Source: Pneumocystis sp. 'macacae'
Lineage: Eukaryota; Ascomycota; Pneumocystomycetes; Pneumocystales; Pneumocystaceae
NCBI GenBank assembly: GCA_018127085.1
Contig: CM030724.1
Coordinates: 1-64,000 of the forward strand
Length of the DNA stretch: 64,000 bases
Direction of reading: 5' to 3'
Numbering within the stretch: position 1 is the first letter of the stretch; every line of letters begins with the position of its first letter. Under the pieces are notes generated by a model. The model did no database searches. It was not told where the DNA came from and saw only the letters and a program-made list of their open reading frames with translations. Below, in pieces: positions 10,448 through 22,100 of the stretch. Position numbers and translations under genes: made by a program.

Positions 10448-11014
10448 CGCTCGTATAGGATCATACAGAACAAGGCCTTAAAGCACGGAACACTTCTATT
10501 TCATCCTGCTTTATCGGTGTGTCAAAAATAGTGAGATTTTCATATTCCTCAAAAAAACAAGTAATCCCATGCCATTCTAGCACTAGTGACTATTCTTGTG
10601 CGCCCTTATAATCAATAGTGAGTAGAGTTTGGAAATATCCAACTGAAAAACCAAAATCTTCTGATTCGACAAGGTTGAACGCTAACTTCAAAATACAATT
10701 CTCAACTTTATAAAATAGTAATTATCCAAAAAAACCAAAATGCGATTCAGAAAGATAAATTTGGGATTGAACGCTTAGTAGTTAAGCACCAGGCAAGCTT
10801 GGGACTCTAAATGACTAGTATTTTATTCAATGTCCAGCATTTCATATCTATGTTGAAAGCATGTTCTAAATATTCATATTTTTATATTGCATATCTATAT
10901 TCTCTCTAAGAATCATTTTTAAATTATCTTCTAATTCCCCAATTTTATAGCCCAATACAAATGCTCATTATTTTCTTTTAGTTTTTAACCCAATGCAAAT
11001 GCCCATTATTCCCT
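10448..11014. other. Spacer between CRJE-type and intron-containing msg genes
   Basis: About 570 bases with no convincing open frame. It is more AT-rich than the msg bodies and lacks the GGGGTAAA minisatellite of the two leftward spacers. It lies upstream of a promoterless donor gene and downstream of an independently expressed one. Confidence 0.5.
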
Positions 11015-14000
11015 TTAAATCACAATAAAAGCTCCCATTACCCATATAACAATATTCATTACTGTCAACCCTGATATCTTCGTCCCCGCGCTCGGCACTT
11101 CCGTATCTGCTCCACCTGTTTCTGGCTCTTTTGTTCGTGCATCTTCCGTCGTACACGGCACTGGCTTGCATTTCTGTGTAGATGTTGTCACTGAAATATG
11201 TGTCTTTGTCTTTCTAGAGACCGATTTGCTTGTCACCCAGGTTGTCTTTGAATCGATTACCACGCAGATCCCATCTTTCATCGTTACAGTGGGCTTCGGT
11301 TTGTCACCCGTCATGGTCGTTGAGTCTGTAACCGTTACGGTCAAGACAGACGTTTCTGTTGGAGACACTGCTTTAGGCAATACAAATGCCTTACAATGCT
11401 CGCGTATTTCCTGGCATGGATTCTTAAAATTAAGGCAATCATCCTCAAACGCACACTCTTCGATAAAATGGCCACAGATATCCTTGGCCTCTAAGTACAG
11501 CTCTAGAACCAGAGACATCAGATCAAATGCGAGTCCATGACGCACAGATGACTCTATATCCAGATCGTCTCGACGCACAAGTCTGATGTAAGCCGTGACA
11601 TTGCCACGTGCGGCAAGGCGATGATTCTGCTTCTCATCCGCTGCCTGAGATGCCACTAAGAACAAGCCTGAATCGCTAGCGGCTTTTTCGGCCTGCTCTT
11701 TAGTTTTTTTAAATTCAGCTGCCCTATCTTCCAAATCTTTAGCAACTTTATCCAGCTTAGCTGGCAAATTATTGCACAAAATCTCTGTCCATTTTATAAA
11801 CTTATTGCAAATTTCACCTCTCACATTATCATCTTTGCTATATTCGTTGCATGAATCTTCAAGCGTTTTATTTGATTTTGCTGAGCTTGCGCAGTAGTCC
11901 TTTAACCGAGTAGTGCATACATCCTTGTCTGTTAAAGATCCCTTTATATTGTACATCAGGGCTCTCAATGAAGGAAACTTGTTGTGAAATGTCTTGCAGT
12001 TCTCTTTAAGCTTCACACACAGTCCATCTCCATTATTGTCTTGCTTCAGTTTATGAGGGCAGTTCTCCATGAGCATATCGCAGTATTTCTCCCAAAGAAA
12101 ACAAACATTATCCCTTTCTTTATCGTCTTCTGATTGCTTGACAACATTCTCGATTTTCATATTCTGCTCAAGTGCAGAGCAATGGTTTTGTACATCCTCG
12201 CGTATTCTAAGACATGTTTTGTAGTGTGCTACACATATAAGACTAAATGGACTCATTTCCCTCATAAACCATCGAGGACACTTCGTTTCTAAATATCTTG
12301 TGCAGTTATCAATCGTTGCCAAAACGTCATTATTTTTGTTCAACAAAGCGTCTTTCAATTTCTGCGCATTTCTCAGATGAGCACAATTCCTTCTCAATGT
12401 GCTGCAAGGAGCATTAAGCTCTTCGAAATCCTTTGACAGATTCTCGCATTCTTTCTCCAAAACAATACAATCTTTTTCTTCTGGATAATCCCTCTTTTTA
12501 CCCAAAATAGAGTATAATTGGGAACTTCTTCTTCCAAGATCCCACATAAGTTCTTCGCACGTTTCTCCTGGTTTCAAACACATTGAAAGCAAATCTATAC
12601 TGTCGTTTCTAACTTTTTGACACCTTTCTACAAGTTTTACTGCACATTTCTTAACCCCATCTGAAGTCCAATCATGAAGAAAACCAAATAATTCTTCCAC
12701 TAATACTTCTTTTGCTAAATTGAAAAGCTGTGCTCTAGAATATGCCGCTTTCAGAGTTCCACAAGCATCCACGAAATCAGTACCGCAATGTGATTGCAGG
12801 TAATAGCATTTTGAAATAAGATCTGCATACACTTTTTCATGAATCATTTCAGATAGTTTATCCAAAGTATAAAACATGTCTTTAGCTCCACTTTTTAATT
12901 TAAATAATCCTTTTTCTTGAAGAGTTGATTGAAAAGAATCACATTCTCCTTTTACAGTATTGTTTATTTCTTCACATACTTTAGTACGGTTAGTCGTATT
13001 ACATAAGCTCCCTAATTCTTTTAAATGGCGAAAAGTGCAGTTTCCTAGATAATAAGTACATCTCGCTATTTCCTCATTACTTGGATTCGTATTATGATAT
13101 GCTAATAGCAAAAAACGACGAATTTCTGGAAACGAAAGTTTAACGTTTAAGACACCCATAGCTTCTGCTTCAGCAAAAAGCCGATCAAGACCTATTTTCT
13201 CTTGAAGTGTAGGTGGAAATTTCAATGGGTCAAAAAGATGAGTATGGGGGGGGGGGGGGGAATACACGATATTTTCCCCTTTACAATCGTTTCTAAGCTC
13301 CATACATTCCTGTTGTACCAGATCCTTACAGTTTGGTGAGTGGAAGTAACATTTCTCAAGAAGAGAGTGACAATCCTTTTCTAATTTATCACTATTTTCA
13401 AGCACAGTTTTGATATCTTCCTTAAGAGATTTGCAGATTTCTTTTTCTCGAGCAGGAAGAACTTTACATATATGTTTTTGAAGGAAACAATACCAGAATA
13501 AATAATAGTTTTCCCCTGCTAACACCGGGCAAAAGTCAGGAATTTTTGCATTACACGCTTTTTCAGTTTCCAAATTCCGGACAAGGGCCCTTGAAAGGGC
13601 TTCATACGTTAGAGTTTCAAGTATAGCTTCATGACATTGTTCATCTAAACTATCGCAGAGAGAACGAAAACTCGTGAATTCCCGAAAAATTGTATATTGA
13701 ACATGAACATAATTACATTGGACTTTGTTTAAAGTAAATTCCGCAGAAGTAAGACTACTAGAAAGATCCAAAAGAAAGCTTCTAGCATTTCCAGACACAT
13801 TAGTGATCTTAGTTTTGAGATCAGTGCATTTTTGTTTTGCTTCTTGACAAAATTCCTCTAATGCAGGGTGCAAATCCTTTGGCTCTAGACCCATACCTCT
13901 TAAATTCTTACAGTATTCTTCTAATTTCTGCTCACATTGATCATCTATTGCATTTTTTCCCAAAATCAAAGCCAAAATCTGCTCCTCACTGGGTAAAAAA

Positions 14001-14223
14001 CATTAACTTTGTACATTTTGTTCCTGTTTAAATGTTTCTATACCCTAATAAATTTATTGATGCATCTGGTGGGTCCAATGATCTATCTAGTTTTTTTGAT
14101 GCAGAATATCTTTTATGAAGAACTAAAAAAATTAAAAAGGAGAAAAAGAAAAAACGCGATACCAATATTTTTCGAGAAAGCATGTGCTATGCCAAGAAAC
14201 CCGGCTAACACAAATGCTTTCAT
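11015..14223 (-). CDS. MSG-family surface glycoprotein with its own signal peptide (Msg-A3 / family II-III like)
   Basis: I reconstruct three exons: 14163-14223, 14044-14122 and 11015-13988, with introns of 40 and 55 bases and GT..AG ends; phases fit. Exon 1 starts MKAFVLAGFLGIAHAFSKNI, a clear signal peptide. Exon 2 supplies VLHKRYSASKK, with a Kex2-like KR. Exon 3 enters at GEEQILALILGKNAIDD, the usual first MSG block. The roughly 1035-residue product keeps the Cys-repeat blocks (SLLEKCYFH, CTTEDA) and ends in a hydrophobic GPI-type tail. It has no CRJE, so it should be transcribed from its own promoter. It contains a 15-base C tract in the coding strand (13246-13260). Antigen or adhesin function is inferred from the family; the family subdivision is my inference. 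Confidence 0.88.
13246..13260. repeat. 15-base homopolymer (G on +, C on the coding strand)
   Basis: Fifteen consecutive G. On the minus strand the tract codes the Ser-Pro-Pro-Pro-Pro-His run in IVYSPPPPHTH. The msg relatives here read IVYVPPGSH and IVYGRPGSD, so the tract has replaced a mixed sequence at a conserved site. The frame is open at length 15. Confidence 0.9.
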
Positions 14224-15726
14224 TTATAATAGCAATAAGCAATAGTTTTCATGAAAAATGCTTCATATTTGACATTGGAATATCGGGAAGCGTTCTCATA
14301 AAAAATGGGGAAACGATAATAAATTAATAATGAATATACAATAGATAAACAGACAGATAATTACTGTTTTAACTGCTGTCCTCTGCTACAATTGTATAAC
14401 CTGTTTTTTGCTGAGTTTATAAGTTTGTATCTTAATATCTGTAAATTTTTACAAAATTATTTTTGGAGTTTTAAATATGATTTTATTGGCAATATTTTCA
14501 TAGCTCTTATCTTCCGCCATTTTCCAGTAATTTCCTTTATTTTTTAGTGTCTTCATATATGTAAATATTATCATTTCAACCTTGATTTTACCAAATTTAC
14601 CTTTATCAGACTTAAGTTTCTTCTAAAAAGATAATTTGACTTCATGTTATCTATTGTTTATTTAAAGCTACTTTGCATATTTATTCATTTTTACTCATTT
14701 TTTATATCTAGTTTTATTGATTTAAACTTAAAGTTATGCATATAGTATTCGTATTTTTAAAACTTCTGTTAATTTCTTCCATTTTATATATAATTTAAAT
14801 TATAAAGACAATTTTTAATAATAACTATTTTTTGAAATTTGCATGTTCTTGAACGCTTTATTTCAAAATCCTATGTTCTTAGTTATACAAGTTTTTTATA
14901 TATCTTTTGTATTGATAAATTTCAATACATGGTTTTGATCCGCTTGAGAGATTTACCTTTGGTTTTGTTTTGCAGATTTCTGCTTTTCAGAATATCTTTT
15001 GAATATTTTTGAAAAAACTTTAGACTATTTTTTTTCTTTTTTAAGATCATTTAGTTTGCTTTAATCTTCTATGATATATTAAATATCTTTTCCTTTGGAT
15101 CTTATATTCTCATTGATCTTTTATATATTTACTATTGTTTTAGATTTACGGATCTTTAAACTACTATGTTTTGGGAATTTGGACTTTTTTGATTATCTAA
15201 AAGTTTTTTAGTTTTTGATATATTTTTTTGTAATTTATTAATTGATTTTTTAAATTTCTATATTAAGATTACATTCGTAAAATTACAGAATATATTTTTT
15301 TTAAAGTATTTTTTCTGTATACTGTTGATATACAAAAGTTTTGGTTTGTCTTAGATAAAATTTAAATTTTGTTTAAAAAAATTAAAATATGATAAACAAT
15401 CGTATTTTTTAAAAAAATGCCTTTTGAAAATAATCAAATAGATATAATTATTCAAATATTTAATTACATGTACATTTTTGTAACCTAATTAGAAATGAAA
15501 CGATAATATATTTTCCAAATTACAATTAAATGCCAATGCTTAAAAAATTGTATTTTATTGGTTTGATGCAGATAAATCGATATACCCTAAAATTATTCCT
15601 CAAAAATGTCTAAATAATTTCCCCATTTTAATGAGTTATTGATTTTATAAATATGATCAAAAATGCTTTATAAAAAATGCTTCATAAAAATACACCATGA
15701 AAATATTAATAAATACTGTTTTAATC
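14224..15726. other. AT-rich spacer between two msg-type genes
   Basis: About 1.5 kb, very AT-rich, with only short open frames. It must contain the promoter of the gene starting at 14223 and the 3' end of the one ending at 15727. I see no other gene, RNA or ordered repeat. Confidence 0.55.
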
Positions 15727-18700
15727 TTAAACAAGTATCCATGATCCTAGTATTACTCCCGTAGTTATCCAAAACAACTCTATCATATATAATCCTTGTG
15801 TTCTAATTCCATAACCTTTTCCATAACCTTTTCTATGACCTTTTCCATGACCTTTTCCATAACCTTTTTCATAATCATCTTCGCAATCGTCACTAGGTAA
15901 TATTGTTGGTCTAGCTCTTAAGCGTGTAGATGTTGAACATGTAGCTTTCGTGCATACACTTGTCTTGCGTGTAGCTGGCGATGTTGCAGTTGGTGTTGTA
16001 GTTGATGGAACTGCAGTTGGTAAACTCGATGATGAATCGGATGGTTTTGGTTTCGATGGTGCTGGTTCTGAGCCTGGTTTTGGTGCTGATTCTGAGCCTG
16101 GTTTTGGTGCTGATTCTGAATCTGGTTTCGGTTTTGACCCTGATTCTGAATCTGGTTTCGGTTTCGACCCTGATTCTGAATCTGGTTTCGGTTTCGACCC
16201 TGATTCTGAATCTGGTTTCGGTTTCGACCCTGATTCTGAATCTGGTTTCGGTTTCGACCCTGATTCTGAATCTGGTTTCGGTTTCGACCCTGATTCTGAA
16301 TCTGGTTTCGGTTTCGACCCTGATTCTGATCCTGGTTCTGGTTTTGGTCCTGGTCCCGGCACTGATCCCGGCACTGGTCCTGGTTCTGGTCCTGGTTTTG
16401 GTCCTGGTTTTGGTCCTGGTTCTGGTCCTGGTCCTGAAACTGGTTTTGATTCCGGCAGCTGTTCTGGTACTGGTTCTGATCCTGGTGTCGATGGTAATGG
16501 CGTTGATAACTCACATTTATTAATAAAATTAGCACATATAGAAGAAACCCTGTCATTAATTCCAGTACAAGAAGACCCTATAAATAAACATAAAGATTGT
16601 ACTTTGTTACATTTAGTAGTAAGATTAGAAATAGTATGAAAATACGATGAAATTTTTAATATGAATTCATCGCATACTTTTTTTAAATATGGTACTAAGG
16701 AATTGCATTCATTAGTTTTGCTGCACAGAAGTTTTTTTTCTTGATTTTCTGATTCTTTGCATTTTTCTAATTTTTTTTCACATAGTTCAACTGTAGGTAT
16801 TTCTCCACCAAGCGTTCTAGCTAATGCAAGAAGATTCCTATGTCGGTCTACTGCAGTATTACATATTTCCGCAATTTTCTCACAGAGATTAGAGCTAGGA
16901 CAACTTGAATATAAAAGACAGTAATTTTCAAAATAAAAACAACGACTAAGAGCAGCATAAGATACATCATAAAGAGTATTTAAATAATTTCCCAGAAGCT
17001 CGAAAAATTGATCACAATCGTTCTGAAGTTCTTCGAATATGTCCAGACACGTATTTTGCACCTTAGTACATCCATAAGCCGCATTATTTTCTGAACAATA
17101 TGTTTGAAGATAGCCAACGCAAACAGAAATACTTTGTAAGCTAAGGGATTGGTTGTTTAGCATTTCTAATTTCAACTTGTTAAGTTTATCCATCTTTCTA
17201 CAATATGTTTCGAGTTCCCAACATAATCCTAAAGTAGATTTATCACAAGACTTTAAATTATTGCATTCTTCTCTTGTTTTGCCGCAAGAATGACGTGTAA
17301 ATTTTTTGTTGATTTTCTTTAAATAACCATTCATTTCTTTGCATTTTTCTTCAAGAAATGATATTAAATCTTCGCATGTTTCTTTCAAATGCAGACAACT
17401 AGTGAATATATGATAATTGTGATGCATATGTTTTTTACAAGCAAGAAAAAGATAAAGTTGGCAGCTATCCTCAGTTGCTGTACGATCTAAAGATTTATCA
17501 CTTTTTTCTACAAATGTGAATTGTCCATTCATTTCTTTTATTAAATTTATTTTAGCAACCGTTTCCAAACCTGTCTGACAACAAAAGACTCGTATTTCTT
17601 TGCATATATCACTTTTGTCCCAATGATCGATGTATGAAGTAATAAAATAACATAACGATAGATACTTTGCACATTCTTCTTTTGAAAAGGAGTTTTTGAA
17701 AGTTGATAAAGATTTGTTATTGGTGAAATTTTTAAAATAAGATTGAAAATGTGATTCGCCTTTATCATTTATTTCTATACAAGTATCGTGTTTACCATTG
17801 TTAGATTTTTTAGTACATATAAGCTTAAAAATATTCAAATAATCTACTAAAGCACATTTTTTATTTAACTCTTTTTCGCAGTTTTCGGTTTCTGTATTAC
17901 CATTTTGAATCAAAAAACTAGTAAATACCATATCATTGAATTTAGATACTTCACCAACATAGATACCTAAATTATCTAATTTACTATATCCAGACTCGAC
18001 AACATTCTGTTTTGGAACAGCAAATGGGTTTTCGAAGAGACTAAGATCAAAATCACTTAGAATATCATAAAAGAAACCTTTTTCTGCACAATCTGCTTGA
18101 AATGAGCGGCAGACAGCATAAATACTTTGACAACCAAAAAAGGTAAAATAGCATTTTTTTAGCCAAATTTTACAATTATCTTCTGTTATTTCTTTTTCTT
18201 TTTGTAGTAATAATTGTTTTTGAAAAACTTGACATTTTCTATTAGATTCCGAGACAAATTCTCCACAAATATGATCGCTATTAATACACAAATCAAGTAA
18301 TTCAGGACTTTTCTGGCTAAGCGATAAACATTCAGATTTGAGCTCTTTTAGGCAATAAGTTGTAGTACTTAGAGTTTTCTTTAAAAGATTATAGAGAATC
18401 TTTTTCGCTAATCCCTTACAGAGTTGAATGTAACAGCGTTCTTTTAGTGTAGTGCATTTTGAAGAAAGTTCTGAATTATATTTTTCTAAGAAATAACATT
18501 CCATTTGCAACATTCTACACTGATGGTTTAAATCCGTTTTACTTGAAAGACTCTGAATAACTTCTTGTATTTTTTTAGATACTTCACTTTTTGAATTAGA
18601 ACATATTGTACTAATGTGTGTACAAATATTTTGAATTTCATGATCTAGCGTTTTTACATTTGCATTAGAGCATATTCTTTCCAGTTTTTGTTTACAATTA

Positions 18701-19107
18701 TTATTATTTTCTTCCAGACCCACCAAACTAACAAGATAAAAGACCCTATTATTAATATTTTTATTTCCAAATCCTAATTTTACGACTTCTTCACCTAATT
18801 CATTCTTATATTCATCACTTATAAGTGTATGGAGAAATAATGGATGTTGATCATGAAATGGAGAAAAGGTTCTAACAAGATCTAATAATTTAGAATTAAA
18901 TCAAAAAGAAAATATATCACCTAAAAACTCATTATCTAGCGAAAAAACTCCTTTTATGTTGAAAACCAAAAGAATCCATGTTTTTGTGAATAGCAGTACA
19001 AAGAAGAAAGGAGAAGAAGGTGAGAGAGGAAGGAATAAAAGAGCCAGTCTTTTAATTAATGATTCAAAAATATGGGTAAAAACTGAGATACTGTAGAAAT
19101 AATTCAC
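15727..19107 (-). CDS. Divergent MSG-like surface protein with Pro-rich repeat and GKGH repeat
   Basis: The main exon (15727-18881) codes over 1000 residues. The N-terminal three quarters has MSG-type spaced Cys pairs (CYFLEKY, CYIQLCKGL, LKKCYFTF, CFYFENYC), but sequence far from its neighbours. There follows a Pro-rich region with GPEPGPKPGPKPGPEPGP-type runs, then tandem SGSKPKPDSE decapeptides, a Thr-rich block, CTKATCST and a GYGKGHGKGH repeat. It ends in a hydrophobic tail (MIELFWITTGVILGSWILV). A short intron (18882-18920) probably joins to an upstream exon ending LDNEFL; the only in-frame ATG there is 19107, preceding hydrophobic stretches such as WILLVFNIKGVFS, so the start is uncertain. 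Coding sequence is more AT-rich than the CRJE-type genes. It resembles the Pro-rich, independently expressed MSG subfamilies. Confidence 0.8.
15808..15870. repeat. ~12-base repeat coding the GKG(Y/H) tract
   Basis: Five units of the form ATAACCTTTTCC, with small changes, lie near the 3' end of the divergent msg-like gene. On the minus strand they code alternating Gly-Lys-Gly-His/Tyr-(Gly/Arg)-Lys, a His/Lys-rich tract just before the terminal hydrophobic segment. Confidence 0.7.
16111..16320. repeat. 30-base minisatellite, six identical copies plus one near-copy
   Basis: The unit begins TGATTCTGAATCTGGTTTCG. Copies at 16141-16320 are identical (6 x 30 bases); that at 16111-16140 differs at one base. 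On the minus strand it codes the decapeptide SGSKPKPDSE. Degenerate 12-18-base Pro/Gly units continue to about 16440. Because the unit is a multiple of three without stops, other frames are open across it too. Confidence 0.92.
19010..19065 (-). promoter_or_regulatory. Pyrimidine-rich tract near the 5' end of the divergent msg-like gene
   Basis: On the minus strand this is almost pure C/T (CTTCCTCTCTCACCTTCTTC and similar). Such tracts commonly sit just upstream of starts in fungal genes. If it is a leader element rather than coding sequence, the translation start given for the downstream gene (19107) would be wrong. Confidence 0.3.
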
Positions 19108-22100
19108 ATGTATATTAGATAAATGATTTCGATAATTAGATAACCAAATATTTTTATAGTATGGTAATTTAATAATAGTATAATTTTATTTTGATAATTT
19201 TTAAATTATTTTATTATATTATTTAGTGAATTTATTTTAAACTGATCACTTTTTTAAGCTAAAGTTATTTATCTACGAATTATAATTATAAAACTATTAA
19301 TAATTTGTTTCTGTTTTATTTAAAATATTATGGTTAATAAAAGCATTTTATTTTTTTGAAGATATTTTTTCGGTTTGAATCATCTCTTATACATTGAGTT
19401 TATCCTTTATTTTAAGGAATTGTAAAATAGAATAAATGTGTGTTTATAAATGAGATTTGAGATTTTTCTCTAATCTCCGGAATTTCCGATCATTTATTTC
19501 ATTATTGTCAATTTATACTTAGATAGGTTAAATTTAATTTATAGTTTTTATTTTTTTCCAAATTCGTATATTTTATTTTACGCTTTTCCAAATTTATATT
19601 TTTTATCTCTAATCAGTGTTAGTTTTTTTTAATTTAAATTATTAGTTTTTATTAAATTTTAATTTTTTGACTTATTTTTTAAATATTTAGGCTATGATTA
19701 ATGATGTTATTTTAATTTTTTTTCTATTTTTTATAAATTATGTATATTAAATATTTTATAGCCTTTTATATGTTTGATATGAGGTATTCTAAGATAATTT
19801 GTTTTATTTTATAGATGTTTTTAATATCTTAAAAATTTTTTTGAACATATCTATGATTGTAAATATTAGTGAATATCGTTTAATGTATTTAATATCATAT
19901 AAAGTATAGATATTTTAGCATAGCTAAAATTTAAGTTAGAATTCAAAGTATTCTATTTATGCCAAGTTTTATGAATAATTATTATTTTCTTTGGTATCTA
20001 ATTATATTTTATGGAGGAATACAAGACAAAGTTAAAATAATTTTTTTGAAAAATTGGTCCAAATTCAATGTAAATAAATTGTATATAAAAAGTGTAGATG
20101 ATACACAGAAAGTGGTAAGATTAAGAGTATTTTTAATTTGGATGAAAATGTTGGTTAATATAATTTAAAATGTATAATAAACCGACGAAAATATTTTTCT
20201 TTGTTTTTTATTTTACTTCATTTACTTATTTTTTTCTTAATCTTTTTTCAAATATACCTCATTTTTATATTCTTCTCATCTATTCATCTTTTTAGATTAT
20301 AAGTATAATTACTAATAGTGCTCTTTTTATAATACTTTATTTATCTTTAGTTTTTTACACGGTTTGATTTGCTAGAATATATTTGTTTTCTGCAGATTTA
20401 TGAATTTCTATTTTCATATAGATGCTAAATTATTAATCTAAATAGTATCAGATTCATGTTTGTTGATATTTTTTAAATGTGAACATTAACATTAAGGATG
20501 ACATGTCTATTGATGTTAGAGATAACGTATTTTTAGAAGCTCTGATTATATTTATCTGTACATACTATTTATTGTTACTAGTGTACTTTTTTTTATCTTT
20601 TGTGTTCTTATCGTTAATGTTATTGTTAACCCAAATGCTAAAGTCAATCCCATCTTTAAATAACACTGGATTCTAGATAACTTTAGCTTTACATTCTTGG
20701 ATAATTTTTGCTTATAAATATTTCCTAATTTTAAATAGTTATGTAATATAAAGATCACTGTGTAGATGCTTTAGCTTCATTATTGACTCTTTATTTCACT
20801 TTCTGTTTTTTGTTTAACTTATTTAAGCTTGTATTATATTACATACCTGCTTTAATTTTTCCCAATTTAACAATATATTTTCTTTAAATATTCTAATATT
20901 GAGCTCATCTATTGCTGCATTTTCCCTAATTATTTTTTGATCATGATCTAATAATGTTTCAGCATTGAACATACTATATTGGTAATGTTTATTGTTTTCC
21001 TATGTTTTTTTTTAAATCCCTTAAAAGCATTAATTTTTTCATCCTATTGATATTTTTATTGGTTTTATTAATAATCTTTTATATTCTTCTAGTTTATCTT
21101 TAATTAAATCCTAGACAGCTTTTTTAATCATTACATCATCTTTTTTATTTTTGCTTTTAATATGAGTTGTTAGCAGCAAAGTTTTTTAAGTCAATAAATT
21201 ATATATAATAAAGATTTAGTTTTTATATATAATGATTTAATATCTAGTTTTTTCAAATTGTTTTGAAAATTTTTAGGTATTTCTTCTAAAATATAGAATA
21301 ATTTGTAATTTTTTAAGTTTTAGATAGGGCTTATTATTCCTATTGTTTTTAATATATCAAGGATAATATGCTATATATTATAGTGCGATTTTTAAAAAAA
21401 TAGTATAAATCTCGTCTCTATTCTATTTTATTAAAAAGATCGTTTTTACATTGCTTTCGAATCTCACATTAACATTGAAAATTTGTTACTATTATTTTGT
21501 ATATGTTATTTATAAGAATATATGTTAGAACATATTATTTATTTTTTTTTAAATCAATTAGAATGTTTTTCTTTCAAATATACTATATAATTTTCTTAAA
21601 TATTTGAAATATCTTTATGTATCGATAGAACTTGTCTTTATTTTTGGATTCAAAATAATTTCTTTTTAACATACTATATTGTCTTAGAAGTATATCATTA
21701 ATCCGTAAACTTTTCGTGTTTTGCTTTTATTCAAAACAATCATCTAGAGAATTTTATTTACTATTTAATAGTTATTGTAAATTATAATTCTTTTGTTTGA
21801 GAATAAAGATCTAAAAGAATGCTTTTTACTAATAAATTGATTAAAAGTATGGACATTCTTGTTTTTGAAATAAAATTATTAAACGTAGATATAAAAAGGA
21901 ACAATAGTTTTCTATTCTTGTTTATTTTTGAAACATCTATACATTTAATTGTTTTAGTTATTAAATTTTATTTTTATTTATTTTTAATTTTTTTTTATAA
22001 AATATAAGTTTTAGATTTTTAAGAATTATAATAATATCGTATGGAGATTGAGAAGTTATTCAAAAATATTTTAATTTATAAATTTGTATATTTGTTTAGA

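Noticed and set aside
15918..16639. Three further long frames (170-230 codons) over the Pro-rich part of the divergent msg-like gene
   Set aside because: They arise because the 30-base repeat is stop-free in several frames. The frame that continues into the Cys-rich body and the hydrophobic tail is the real one.
20479..20676. Rightward 65-residue hydrophobic frame
   Set aside because: Composition is that expected from AT-rich sequence (Leu, Phe, Ile, Tyr), and it overlaps the minus-strand fragments that look more protein-like.
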